Assembly: GCA_013298625.1 (NCBI GenBank)
Contig: JAAFIF010000063.1
Coordinates: 1-58,628, forward strand
Direction: 5' to 3'
Source of the DNA: Myxococcales bacterium
Lineage (GTDB): Bacteria; Myxococcota_A; Polyangia; Polyangiales; Ga0077539
Length of the DNA stretch: 58,628 nucleotides
Shown here: positions 16,508 to 24,523 of the stretch, one piece after another
Layout: each line of letters starts with the position of its first letter
How positions within the stretch are numbered: the first letter of the stretch is position 1
The notes under the pieces: model-generated
The model's input: the letters and a program-made list of their open reading frames with translations, nothing else
Told to the model about the DNA's origin: nothing
The model's database searches: none
Position numbers and translations under genes: made by a program

Positions 16508-17359
16508 ATGAACGCACCCAACGACCTGCGCGCGAGACTCTCGGCCGCCACGGACTCTATTCGCAAGCGAGACGCGCGCGTCCCAGACATCGCCGTGGTC
16601 CTCGGCTCGGGCCTCTCGCCCTTCGCCGACACGCTCGTCGACGCCACGGTGATCGAGTACCCAGACATCGCGCACATGCCCGTGGTGACCGTCCCCGGCC
16701 ACGCGGGCAAGCTCGTGATCGGAAAGCTCCCGAACGAGCCCGACGGACCCGTGGTCGCCGCGCTCGCGGGGCGCGTTCACTTCTACGAAGGCCACGCGAT
16801 GGACACCGTGGTCTTCCCCGTTCGGATGCTCGTGAGCTTGGGGGCGAAGTTCGTGCTGCTCACCAACGCCGCCGGCGGAATCGCCCCGACCTCGCGGCCC
16901 GGCGACCTCGTCTTGATTTCTGATCACCTCAACCTCCAGGGCACCAACCCCCTGATCGGCCCCAATGACTCTGCGCTGGGGCCGCGGTTTCCCGACATGA
17001 CCCGCGTGTGGGACCCCGAGCTGCGGGCGATCGCCCAGCGCGCGGCGCAGAGCGAAGGGAGCGAGCTTCGCGAGGGCGTGTACGCGGCGCTCACGGGACC
17101 TTCGTACGAGACGCCCGCGGAGATCCGCATGCTGCGGGCGATGGGCGCGGACCTCGTCGGGATGTCCACTGTGCCCGAGGCGATCGCGGCACGGCACATG
17201 GGCGCGCGCGTGCTGGGCATCTCGTGCGTGACCAACCTCGCCGCGGGCGTGTCGGCCACGGACCTGTCGCACGAAGAGGTCGAGCACACGGCAAAGTCCG
17301 CGCGCGACCGATTCACTCGCATCGTGCGACGCACGCTCGCCACCCTCCCCCGCACCTGA
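16508..17359 (+). CDS. punA: Purine nucleoside phosphorylase (PNP, PunA/NP-I type)
   Basis: The 283-aa product catalyses phosphorolysis of inosine and guanosine to the free base and ribose-1-phosphate. Family motifs seen in order: VVLGSGLSPFAD (phosphate loop), PGHAGKL, GRVHFYEGH, TNAAGGI, the base-binding GPSYETPAEIRMLRAMGADLVGMSTVPE segment and GISCVTNLAAGVS. This is the trimeric PNP layout (about 280-290 aa). I chose the ATG at 16508 because the family starts at about MNAPNDLR; an in-frame ATG 45 bases upstream is possible. The cytidine deaminase gene follows 20 bases downstream, and pgeF is divergent just upstream: together they form a nucleoside-salvage cluster. Confidence 0.95.
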   Translation: MNAPNDLRARLSAATDSIRKRDARVPDIAVVLGSGLSPFADTLVDATVIEYPDIAHMPVVTVPGHAGKLVIGKLPNEPDGPVVAALAGRVHFYEGHAMDTVVFPVRMLVSLGAKFVLLTNAAGGIAPTSRPGDLVLISDHLNLQGTNPLIGPNDSALGPRFPDMTRVWDPELRAIAQRAAQSEGSELREGVYAALTGPSYETPAEIRMLRAMGADLVGMSTVPEAIAARHMGARVLGISCVTNLAAGVSATDLSHEEVEHTAKSARDRFTRIVRRTLATLPRT

Positions 17360-17378
17360 AGGCAGCAGCGCTCGACCC

Positions 17379-17855
17379 ATGGCCCGCAAACCCCAGAAGA
17401 TCCAGTGGAACGAAATCGCCCTCCTCGCCGAGTCCATGCGAGAGCGCGCCTACGCCCCCTATTCGAACTACCGCGTCGGCGCCGTGCTCCTCGCGCGCAA
17501 AGACCTCGACGGACAAAACGAGGTCTTCGTCGGCGCCAACGTCGAGAACGCGTCCTATGGCCTCTGCGTGTGCGCCGAGCGCAACGCCGTCTCTGCCGCG
17601 GTGCTCGCCGGGATGAAAGAGCTCGTCGCGCTCGCGGTCGCCACCGAGGGCCCGCGCCCCGCCGCGCCCTGCGGAATGTGCCGACAAGTCCTCGCGGAGT
17701 TCTCGAAGGACCTGCCCGTCGCGCTCGTGTGCGCGGGCAAGATCGTCGAGCGCACCACGCTGGCCGAGCTGCTGCCGAGGATGTTCAACGGCGCGCACCT
17801 CAACGAAGCGCGCGCGCAAATCGCCGCTAAAAAGCCTGCTCGCGCGAAGAAATAA
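17379..17855 (+). CDS. cdd: Cytidine deaminase
   Basis: The 158-aa product converts cytidine and deoxycytidine to uridine forms. It has AYAPYSNYRVGAVL at the N-terminus, NVENASYGLCVCAERNAVSAA with the zinc-binding CAER core and catalytic Glu, and PCGMCRQVLAEF with the paired zinc Cys. Length and motif order match the homotetrameric Cdd type (about 130-150 aa), with a Lys/Ala-rich tail at the end. It follows punA with a 20-base gap and no terminator visible, so the two are likely co-transcribed. The next gene converges from the other strand 10 bases away. Confidence 0.96.
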   Translation: MARKPQKIQWNEIALLAESMRERAYAPYSNYRVGAVLLARKDLDGQNEVFVGANVENASYGLCVCAERNAVSAAVLAGMKELVALAVATEGPRPAAPCGMCRQVLAEFSKDLPVALVCAGKIVERTTLAELLPRMFNGAHLNEARAQIAAKKPARAKK

Positions 17856-17864
17856 CCCCTCGCT

Positions 17865-18143
17865 TCACAAGCTCTCGACGGTCTTCATCATCTCGGGGAC
17901 GAAGTGCGCGCGGATGCGCAAGAGCGAGCCGCTCTGCACCGAGCGCAGCGGTCGCACGGTCTGCCCCGTCGCGCCCACGATCCCGCCTCGCACCGACTCG
18001 GGCTCGAAGCAAAACGTCTGGTCCGCGCTCGACGTCCCGCGCTGCCCTGCGCACTGGCCGTTGGTGCTGTTCTGCGCGAACGCCGCCGACGCCATCGCCA
18101 TCACCATCAACGCACTGACCGCTGCCACCGCTCGCTGCTTCAT
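17865..18143 (-). CDS. Small secreted protein, two Cys
   Basis: The 92-aa product has a signal peptide (MKQRAVAAVSALMVMAMASAAFAQ; AFA-Q cleavage). The mature 68 residues contain Cys in CAGQRG and CFEPES, which could form a disulphide, and end in RAHFVPEMMKTVESL. The family is not recognised. It lies 88 bases downstream of the PH-like membrane protein gene on the same strand and may be co-transcribed with it. Confidence 0.75.
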   Translation of the reverse strand: MKQRAVAAVSALMVMAMASAAFAQNSTNGQCAGQRGTSSADQTFCFEPESVRGGIVGATGQTVRPLRSVQSGSLLRIRAHFVPEMMKTVESL

Positions 18144-18231
18144 GACCGACCCTGCTCCGTGTTGAGTGCTGAATTGCGTCCTCTGTGAGCGTCGGTCCGA
18201 GTGCGTCCTTGGAAGAAAAATGCACCGCGGG

Positions 18232-19494
18232 CTATTTCTTCGTCGCCCGCTCGGCGCCCTCTTTGGCGAGCGCCTCCATGCTCTCGACCAGGGCCTCTTC
18301 GTCGCCCTTCGCCGCGGCTTCGATCGCCACGCGCACGCGCGTCGAAGCCACGTTGGCGGCCACCGCGCGGAGGCGCTCTTTGCTGCGCGCGTCGCTGTTG
18401 TTCGCGAGGGCGGCCGCCGCGCCGATGCGCGCTTCTTCTTCCGCTGCGCTGTCGCTGACCACGCGCCACGCGCTCTCTTCGGTGTGGGCGCTGCTGCGAA
18501 GGCCTCCCACGGGCTCGAACAGCGTGCGCAGTCCGTCGAGCCACGCGCGCGCAGAGCGGTCGTTGCGCAAGAACGGGTCGCTCGCGACCATCGCGTCCGA
18601 AGCCGCGCCGCGGGCGTTCATCGCTTCACGAACGCGGGTGTAGAGCGCTTCGATCTCCGGCGTGACGACGGCCAACCTGTCGTTGCGGACCTGCTGCTCG
18701 GTCGCGAGCTTGATATCGAAGTGCGCCCCGTCCCGCTGCACGAGGCGCACGCCGTTGGTCAGGCGCTCGACCGAGGCGACGTCGCTCCAGCTGCAGAACC
18801 GCTGCATCGTGAGCCACTTCACGAGCACACCGTCCGCACCAACAACCACGTGGGTCTTCGAGAAGAGCAGCGCATAAAACGCGACGAAGCACAGCGCTGC
18901 GGGCACGACGGGGATCACGGACTGCATCACGGCCGCCATGAAGATCAGCGGAAACGCGAGCAGCAGCGGAGACAGCTGCGCCCACAGCCCCCAGGGCGCG
19001 TAGCCATACCCGCCCATCGTCGCCCAAGTCGACGTAGAGGCGTTGGGATCGAGACCGAGCTTCTTGACGATGGCGTGCGCTTCGCTGTCGCTCGCGGCGA
19101 GCAGCGCGAGCGAGCGCCGCGGAGAGCCCTTCTTGCCGAGCAGGACGCGCGCTCCGCCGAGGCGCTCGTCGCGGACCACAGCGGCGTTGTCGACCTTGCG
19201 ACGGTCGGCGACGAGCTTTCCGTCGACGCGGACGCCGGCGCTCGACACTTCGACGACGCCGTCCTGCGCGGCGAGCCCGAACCAGCCCTTCTTCGTTCCG
19301 ACGCCAACGCTGACGAGCAGCGCGAGGAGGTACGCGATCGTCGCGAGCGGCGCCGCGACGCTCCCCGCGCCAGCGATCGCCCCGAGCAGCCCGGTCAGCA
19401 AAGGAAACGCGATCGCCGAGCCCAGCAGCCACTTGCTGCCCTTCGACAGTCCGAGCCGACGAGCCTCGACGCGCTCGAACTCCGCCTCGCTCAC
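18232..19494 (-). CDS. Two-segment membrane protein with PH-like module, unknown function
   Basis: The 420-aa product begins MSEAEFERVEARRLGLSKGSKWLLG from a GTG at 19494. Membrane segments are at about 26-70 (LLGSAIAFPLLTGLLGAIAGAG, APLATIAYLLALLVSVGVG) and about 185-225 (LLLAFPLIFMAAVM, VPAALCFVAFYALLFS). Between and after them are beta-rich stretches (GVVEVSSAGVRVDGKLVADRR and GADGVLVKWLTMQRFCSWSDVASVERL) reminiscent of bacterial PH-like domains. The C-terminal 120 residues are Ala/Glu-rich helices. The GTG start overlaps the stop of the upstream 95-aa gene by four bases (GTGA), so the pair is coupled. The exact function is unknown. Confidence 0.75.
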   Translation of the reverse strand: MSEAEFERVEARRLGLSKGSKWLLGSAIAFPLLTGLLGAIAGAGSVAAPLATIAYLLALLVSVGVGTKKGWFGLAAQDGVVEVSSAGVRVDGKLVADRRKVDNAAVVRDERLGGARVLLGKKGSPRRSLALLAASDSEAHAIVKKLGLDPNASTSTWATMGGYGYAPWGLWAQLSPLLLAFPLIFMAAVMQSVIPVVPAALCFVAFYALLFSKTHVVVGADGVLVKWLTMQRFCSWSDVASVERLTNGVRLVQRDGAHFDIKLATEQQVRNDRLAVVTPEIEALYTRVREAMNARGAASDAMVASDPFLRNDRSARAWLDGLRTLFEPVGGLRSSAHTEESAWRVVSDSAAEEEARIGAAAALANNSDARSKERLRAVAANVASTRVRVAIEAAAKGDEEALVESMEALAKEGAERATKK

Positions 19495-19778
19495 ATCGCC
19501 TCGACGCCCCGGACCACCCGCTGCCAGAAGGCCGTGCGAACGCGGGTGAGCGCTGATTCTCCACGCCATTCGTCGCGAACAACGTCGAGCGCCCTCGCCT
19601 CGACGGGCTCGATCACGATGTCCTCTTCGCGGGCGACCGCCACGGTGGTCTCGCGCAGCTCGAGCACCACCGGGAGGTCCCGCACCGGGTCTCGAACGCC
19701 GATCGCCCGATCGAGGGTCGCGCCCTTCGAGCCGGTGAGCGCGCACACCAACGCCAACGCCGCTGCCGTCGTGGTCAT
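19491..19778 (-). CDS. Short secreted or membrane-anchored protein, first gene of the pair
   Basis: The 95-aa product starts MTTTAAALALVCALTGSKG, a short hydrophobic lead that could be a signal peptide with Cys at 12. The rest (LPVVLELRETTVAVAREEDIVIEPVEARALDVVRDEW) is mostly charged beta/alpha. Its stop overlaps the start of the PH-like membrane protein gene (GTGA at 19491-19494), so it is probably an accessory of that protein. I do not recognise a family, and such small genes can be mispredicted. Confidence 0.6.
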   Translation of the reverse strand: MTTTAAALALVCALTGSKGATLDRAIGVRDPVRDLPVVLELRETTVAVAREEDIVIEPVEARALDVVRDEWRGESALTRVRTAFWQRVVRGVEAM

Positions 19779-20077
19779 GAGGGTCGATGATCCCCTCGCG
19801 CCGGGGCGATCGTCGAGGGCCCCTCGCTCTTCACCGCGATTGCCCCTATACAGAGCGCCGCATGACGCAGGGTGGCGGTCCGCTTTGACCCTTCGGGCCT
19901 CGCCGTGATACCCAGCGCGCGCGAATCAGGGCATCCAGCGCTGTTCGACCCCGCGAGAACGCACGAAAAAACTGCGCTCTCGCCGCCGAACCAACGGGCC
20001 CGCGATGCGTCGCATCTCGATTTCACCTGTATTTTCTCACGGATTTTACATCCACCTCCCAACGAGGAACTAGTCCC
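19779..20077 (+). promoter_or_regulatory. Divergent intergenic region with atpD leader and ribosome binding site
   Basis: This 299-base gap separates the minus-strand pair ending with the gene that starts at 19778 and the atpD gene. No gene is visible. The 40 bases before atpD are unusually AT-rich for this genome (20025-20052), and a clear GAGG at 20064-20067 sits 10 bases before the ATG. I see no strong consensus promoter. Confidence 0.5.
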
Positions 20078-21517
20078 ATGACCGAGCTGGCCCGCGGAAA
20101 GATCACGCAAGTCATCGGCCCCGTCGTCGACGTCGAGTTTCCCCCTGGCGCGCTGCCGCCGATCAACTCTGCGCTGAAAATCTCAGCGAAGGCCATCAGC
20201 GACCAGGAGTGGAACCTCGTCGCCGAAGTCGCCCAGCACCTCGGCGAGGGCACCTGCCGCGCGATCGCCATGGACAGCACGGACGGCCTCGTTCGCGGGC
20301 AGGCCGTGCTCGCCACGGGCGCGCCCATCCAGATGCCCGTCGGCAAGGCGACGCTCGGACGCATCCTCAACGTGGTCGGCGAGCCCGTGGACGGCCGCGG
20401 CCCGGTGCTGACCTCGGAGCGATCGCCGATCCACCGCGCCGCGCCGAAGTTCACCGATCAGACCACCAAGGCTGAGATCTTCGCGACGGGCATCAAGGTC
20501 ATCGACCTGCTCGCTCCGTACCGCAAGGGCGGCAAGATCGGTCTGTTCGGCGGCGCAGGCGTCGGCAAGACCGTGCTCATCATGGAGCTCATCAACAACG
20601 TCGCGAAGGTGCACGGCGGCGTGTCCGTGTTCGCGGGCGTCGGCGAGCGCACCCGTGAAGGCAACGACCTCTACCTCGAAATGACCGAGTCCAAGCTCGG
20701 CGACGGCAAGACCGCCGTCATCGACAAGGCCGCGCTCATTTACGGCCAGATGAACGAGCCGCCCGGAGCGCGCGCCCGCGTCGCCCTCTCGGCGCTCACC
20801 GTCGCCGAGTACTTCCGCGACGTCGAAGGCCAGGACGTGCTGCTCTTCGTCGACAACATCTTCCGCTTCACGCAGGCGGGCTCCGAAGTGTCCGCGCTCC
20901 TCGGCCGCATCCCCAGCGCCGTCGGTTACCAGCCCACGCTCTCGACGGAAATGGGCGCGCTCCAAGAGCGCATCACGTCCACGACGCGCGGCTCGATCAC
21001 CTCGGTGCAGGCCGTGTACGTGCCCGCCGACGACCTGACGGACCCGGCGCCCGCGACGACGTTCTCGCACTTGGACGCCACGACGGTGCTCTCGCGCGCG
21101 ATCGCCGAAATGGCGATCTTTCCTGCGGTGGATCCGCTCGACTCGACGTCGCAGATGTTGCAGCCGCACATCGTCGGCGAGCGCCACTACCGCGTCGCCC
21201 GCGAAGTGCAGCGCACGCTGCAGCGCTACAAGGAGCTGCAGGACATCATCGCCATTCTCGGCATGGACGAGCTCGCGCCGGAGGACAAGCAGGTCGTCGA
21301 CCGCGCTCGTCGCATCCAGAAGTTCTTGTCGCAGCCCTTCTCGGTCGCCCAGCAGTTCACGGGCTTCGAGGGCAAGCAGGTCCCGCTCGAAGAGACGATC
21401 TCGTCGTTCGAAGAGATCCTCTCGGGCAAGCTCGACAAGCTCCCCGAGCAGGCCTTCTACATGAAGGGCAACATCGACGAAGTGAAGAAGGCCGCGGCCG
21501 AGATGGAGAAGGCCTGA
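20078..21517 (+). CDS. atpD: F1 ATP synthase subunit beta
   Basis: This 479-aa catalytic subunit starts MTELARGKITQVIGPVVDVEFPPG. It shows the P-loop GGAGVGKT at about 158-165, ELINNVAKVHGGVSVFAGVGERTREGNDL, the catalytic Glu in the GERTREG segment, LLFVDNIFRFTQAGSEVSALLGRIPSAVGYQPTL and ALQERITST. The length is normal (460-490 aa). Unusually, the gene directly upstream is not atpG/atpA: 299 bases of divergent DNA precede it, and only atpC follows. It is therefore a detached beta-epsilon pair; the other F1 and Fo genes must lie elsewhere. Confidence 0.98.
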   Translation: MTELARGKITQVIGPVVDVEFPPGALPPINSALKISAKAISDQEWNLVAEVAQHLGEGTCRAIAMDSTDGLVRGQAVLATGAPIQMPVGKATLGRILNVVGEPVDGRGPVLTSERSPIHRAAPKFTDQTTKAEIFATGIKVIDLLAPYRKGGKIGLFGGAGVGKTVLIMELINNVAKVHGGVSVFAGVGERTREGNDLYLEMTESKLGDGKTAVIDKAALIYGQMNEPPGARARVALSALTVAEYFRDVEGQDVLLFVDNIFRFTQAGSEVSALLGRIPSAVGYQPTLSTEMGALQERITSTTRGSITSVQAVYVPADDLTDPAPATTFSHLDATTVLSRAIAEMAIFPAVDPLDSTSQMLQPHIVGERHYRVAREVQRTLQRYKELQDIIAILGMDELAPEDKQVVDRARRIQKFLSQPFSVAQQFTGFEGKQVPLEETISSFEEILSGKLDKLPEQAFYMKGNIDEVKKAAAEMEKA

Positions 21518-21523
21518 TTCGTC

Positions 21524-21943
21524 ATGGCCAGCGTCATCGCACTCGAAGTCGTCACGCCCACGGGCCCGGTGGTGAAGGTCGAAGTCGACCAGGTCGAAGC
21601 GCCCAGCGTCTTCGGTGAGTTCGGCGTGCTGCCGGGCCACCTTCCGCTGCTGGCTGCGCTCGAAGCTGGCGTCGTTCGCTACCGCTCGGCCGGTAAGGTC
21701 ATCGCCCTCGCGGTGAGCCAGGGCTTCGCCGAAGCGGGCCCCGACCGCGTGACGATCCTCACGGACTCTGCGATCGACGGAACCGAAGTGGACACCGCCT
21801 CGGTGAAGTCCGAACGCGACGAAGTGCTCAAGAAGATCGAGAACATCTCGGCCGACGCGGGCACGGAGTACGAAGAGCTCTTGCGCAAGCGCAAGTGGCT
21901 CGACGCCCAGCTCGACGCCGCTCGCGAGAGCGGCAAGAACTGA
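21524..21943 (+). CDS. atpC: F1 ATP synthase subunit epsilon
   Basis: The 139-aa product has the epsilon beta-sandwich start (LEVVTPTGPVVKVEVDQVEAPSVFGEFGVLPGHLPLLAAL) with the conserved GEFGVLPGH motif, followed by the helical tail (VKSERDEVLKKIENISADAGTEYEELLRKRKWLDAQLDAA). Epsilon couples F1 to the rotor and inhibits ATP hydrolysis. It follows atpD after 6 bases. A GAGATGGAG lies just ahead of the ATG. Downstream, an unrelated gene converges from the minus strand. Confidence 0.97.
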   Translation: MASVIALEVVTPTGPVVKVEVDQVEAPSVFGEFGVLPGHLPLLAALEAGVVRYRSAGKVIALAVSQGFAEAGPDRVTILTDSAIDGTEVDTASVKSERDEVLKKIENISADAGTEYEELLRKRKWLDAQLDAARESGKN

Positions 21944-21991
21944 CACGACCTTCGGGGGGGATCGATCGCGTGAGCTTTGGGGGCGACGCTG

Positions 21992-22780
21992 CTACCGACG
22001 CGCGAGCGACGGGCAGAGTCGATTGGTCACGGAGTCGGCGAGCGCGCTCACGCCGCACTGCTCCCCGCGGGAAGTCCACTCGTCGAGCGACGCGCGCTCG
22101 ATCGCATACAGCGCCTCGTCGCTGTCGCGGTCGCCGAGCAGCGCCTCGAACACGCGCTTGCAATCGCGCTTCGCGGTCTTGCTCGTCGACGTGAGCTCGT
22201 GAAGACGGACGATCGGGTCGAAGCCCAGCTCTCCACGGAGAGCGTCGATCGCCTCTGAATTTTCAGGGGATTTCTTCACAGCAGCGATGCACCACGCCTC
22301 GCTCTCTGGCCGCGCGAGCGCGAGCAAGAGCGGACAGCACCCGCCGTCGGACTCGAGCGCTGCTCGATGCTCGTCGAACGCTCGCTGCATCGCTTCAGCG
22401 TCCGTAGGATCATCGTCGACGTCGAGCGCGATGATCGCCGCCGCCGCGCGATCGCCGCTCTCGCAGAGCTGAACACAGTGCATCGCCTTCAACACCGCGG
22501 CGGCCTTGCCGCCCACATTGCGACGCAGGGCGCGGGCGCGGGGACAAAAGGCGTTGATGTGATCGAGCTTCGAGTAGGTTCCTCGGTCGAAGCGCTCGCC
22601 GCGATCGCCGCTCGCGTGCGCCCACGCTCGGACGTGATCGCGCTGCTCGGCTGCCCATAGCTCTCGCAGCCACGCAGGCGACGCGCGCTCTTCGATCACG
22701 CGATCGACGAGCACCGCCGCGGTCCGGGCGTTGATGCGATCCTCCGCCAGCAGCACGAAGCGATACGTGCCCTCGCTCAC
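21992..22780 (-). CDS. TOPRIM/DUF4276-like protein, partner of ABC-type ATPase
   Basis: The 262-aa product starts with GTG at 22780, overlapping the stop of the ATPase gene by four bases (GTGA). At the N-terminus, FVLLAED places a Glu (13) after a strand; further on, IIALDVDDDP (residues 116-125) gives an Asp triplet; ARPESEAWCIAA follows at about 156-167. Glu, then DxDxD, then an E-x-EAW helix is the layout of TOPRIM-type and DUF4276 proteins, which occur as nuclease-like partners of ABC/SMC-type ATPases in OLD-like, PARIS (AriA/AriB) and related anti-phage systems. The match is by motif only, and the nuclease activity is inferred. A RDCKRVF segment and a Cys pair (GGCCP) are further features. 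Confidence 0.68.
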   Translation of the reverse strand: MSEGTYRFVLLAEDRINARTAAVLVDRVIEERASPAWLRELWAAEQRDHVRAWAHASGDRGERFDRGTYSKLDHINAFCPRARALRRNVGGKAAAVLKAMHCVQLCESGDRAAAAIIALDVDDDPTDAEAMQRAFDEHRAALESDGGCCPLLLALARPESEAWCIAAVKKSPENSEAIDALRGELGFDPIVRLHELTSTSKTAKRDCKRVFEALLGDRDSDEALYAIERASLDEWTSRGEQCGVSALADSVTNRLCPSLARR

Positions 22781-23775
22781 GAGACGACCCAGTGCTCGAG
22801 CTCGGCCACCCAGAACTCACCAGCGTTGAGCGAGCGGATCTTCGCGCGCTTTGGGTGCTCGGACAGCCTTCGCGCGATCACCTTTCCCGAGGGATTTCGG
22901 CCGAACACCACGACTTCGTCGTCCGTGAAGTGCTCGACCACCAGCGGCGAGTGCGTCGTCGCGACGATCTGAATCTCGGGGTTGTCCTTCTGGATCTCGC
23001 GGAGAATCGAGACGAACTGCGCTTGGGCCTCGATGTGCAGCGCGCGGTCGAGGTCGTCGATGAGCAGCGTGCGCACGTCGTCGTACGCCTCGATCGCGGT
23101 GAGCGCGCCGATCGCGAGCAGCGTCCCCTCGCTGACGGCCTCGGCGGGGATGCGGGCCGCGCCCTCGAACGAGACGTCGAGCACGTACCCATCGGCGCGA
23201 CGGCTGCTGCGATCGTAGCCTCCTAGCTGATTGCCTCGCTCGCTCACTTGCTCCTCGACCGAGCCGACCGTGAGGCCGAAATCACGAACGAGTGGGACGA
23301 TCTTGCGGGTGCGATCGAGCACACGATTGAAGCGCTCGATGTGGTTCAGCTTCAAGTGGGCCAAGGTCGACGCCGTTCCGAAGCCGTCGAACTCGGGCTG
23401 CGTCTTGGACACAGGAGACGGAGCGGCGATGCGCTTGGGGGACAACGAGAGCTCGACGCCACGACACCACTCTGCTTCGGGAGCAGCCGCCCATCCTGGA
23501 GTGTCAGCGTCTTGGTTGTGCCTCTCGATCGTGAGCGTTCGCAGCGAAGTCCGAAACGTGGCGAGTGCAAGGGCACTGCCCCGACGAACCATCGAGTTCC
23601 ACGCGCGAATACGGCTCACGCAGCTTCGTCCCCGCCCCCTCGAGAGATCCGCCATCGCCTCGAGCACAGAGCTCTTTCCGACGCCGTTGCCGCCGACCAG
23701 CACGGTGAAAGGCGACAGAGGCACCCGCGTGTCCTCGTGGCCGCGCCAATTCACCAGACGAACCTCCGTGAACAT
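22777..23775 (-). CDS. AAA15/AAA21-type ABC (SMC-like) ATPase, OLD/PARIS-like
   Basis: The 332-aa product starts MFTEVRLVNWRGHEDTRVPLS, typical of RecF/SMC/OLD-type ATPases in which an N-terminal strand precedes Walker A. Walker A is GGNGVGKS at 28-35; the signature-like SEGT is at about 215; Walker B is TLLIDDLDRALH at about 236-247 (Asp-Asp, with Asp rather than Glu in the usual catalytic position); the H-loop is ATTHSPLVVE at about 272-281. It is short for the group, with no long coiled coil. Such ATPases sense nucleic-acid events and control a partner nuclease. The ATG at 23775 was chosen because upstream in-frame sequence is Cys/Gly-rich and unlike the family. The partner gene overlaps its stop. 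Confidence 0.85.
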   Translation of the reverse strand: MFTEVRLVNWRGHEDTRVPLSPFTVLVGGNGVGKSSVLEAMADLSRGRGRSCVSRIRAWNSMVRRGSALALATFRTSLRTLTIERHNQDADTPGWAAAPEAEWCRGVELSLSPKRIAAPSPVSKTQPEFDGFGTASTLAHLKLNHIERFNRVLDRTRKIVPLVRDFGLTVGSVEEQVSERGNQLGGYDRSSRRADGYVLDVSFEGAARIPAEAVSEGTLLAIGALTAIEAYDDVRTLLIDDLDRALHIEAQAQFVSILREIQKDNPEIQIVATTHSPLVVEHFTDDEVVVFGRNPSGKVIARRLSEHPKRAKIRSLNAGEFWVAELEHWVVS

Positions 23776-23845
23776 CGCCGCGAGGCTACTGCAACACCCA
23801 CATTGGACGCACTTCTCTGCGCTACACTCTGGACCGCTGCCCCCG

Positions 23846-24487
23846 ATGCCCCGCGCCCCCGGTCTGTACACGCTGCCTCGCGCGGCTGCGCCTGGTTTTT
23901 CACTGTTGCTCGTGACCGACAGCGGTCACGAACTGCGCTTCGCGGCGGACCGAGCGGACGTCGTGCGGGCGCAGCTCGACGACGGCCCCAAGTTCAACGC
24001 CCTGGCGCTCTCGGGCACGCTCGGGATGGCGACGGACGAGCTCTTTCGAGCGTTGTTCACGCTCGAGCACCTCGCGCCGGACGCGGTCGACGAAGGACGC
24101 GTGGTCGCGCAGGACGTCGTCAACGAAGAGACCGGCGAGGTGATCGTCGCGCTCGGCCTCCGCGTCCGGGCCGGCGTCGACATGAGCACCGTCGCCACGA
24201 GCGTCGCGGTCGTCGCGATCGAGCACGAAGCGCGCGCGCGACTGCTGTCGGCGACGTGCGAAGAGCGAGACCGCTGGTGGAGGGATGACCCGATCCGCGA
24301 TGCGATTGCTGCGGCGGATGAAAACATGGCCGCCCAGCTGCGCGCGGGAGAGCTCGAGCTCGGCCCGCGGTGCCGCGCGGCACTCGAGGCACTTCACCCG
24401 AACGAAGAGCACCCGTTGCCGACGACACTCACGCCGACCGACCTCGTGCACATCTGGCTGCAATTCTCAGTGGACGTCCGGCGCTAG
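23846..24487 (+). CDS. Cytoplasmic protein of unknown function, divergent from the ATPase module
   Basis: The 213-aa product starts MPRAPGLYTLPRAAAPGFSLLLVTD at an ATG at 23846. It has mixed alpha/beta character (GHELRFAADRADVVRAQLDD, IVALGLRVRAGVDMSTVATSVAVVAIEHEAR) and helices at the C-terminus (AAADENMAAQLRAGELELGPRCRAALEAL), with no signal peptide or catalytic motif that I can name. Only 70 bases separate it from the ATPase start, so it shares a divergent promoter region and could be an accessory or regulator of that module; this is inference. The kinase gene follows 36 bases after its stop on the same strand. Confidence 0.65.
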   Translation: MPRAPGLYTLPRAAAPGFSLLLVTDSGHELRFAADRADVVRAQLDDGPKFNALALSGTLGMATDELFRALFTLEHLAPDAVDEGRVVAQDVVNEETGEVIVALGLRVRAGVDMSTVATSVAVVAIEHEARARLLSATCEERDRWWRDDPIRDAIAAADENMAAQLRAGELELGPRCRAALEALHPNEEHPLPTTLTPTDLVHIWLQFSVDVRR

Positions 24488-24523
24488 CGCGTTCGGCGCG
24501 TTGTCAGCGGGCTCGCTGGGGCT

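Noticed and set aside
21992..23775. Naming the pair as PARIS or OLD outright
   Set aside because: The match is at motif level only; the ATPase is shorter and the partner fits DUF4276 as well as DUF4435, so only likeness is claimed.
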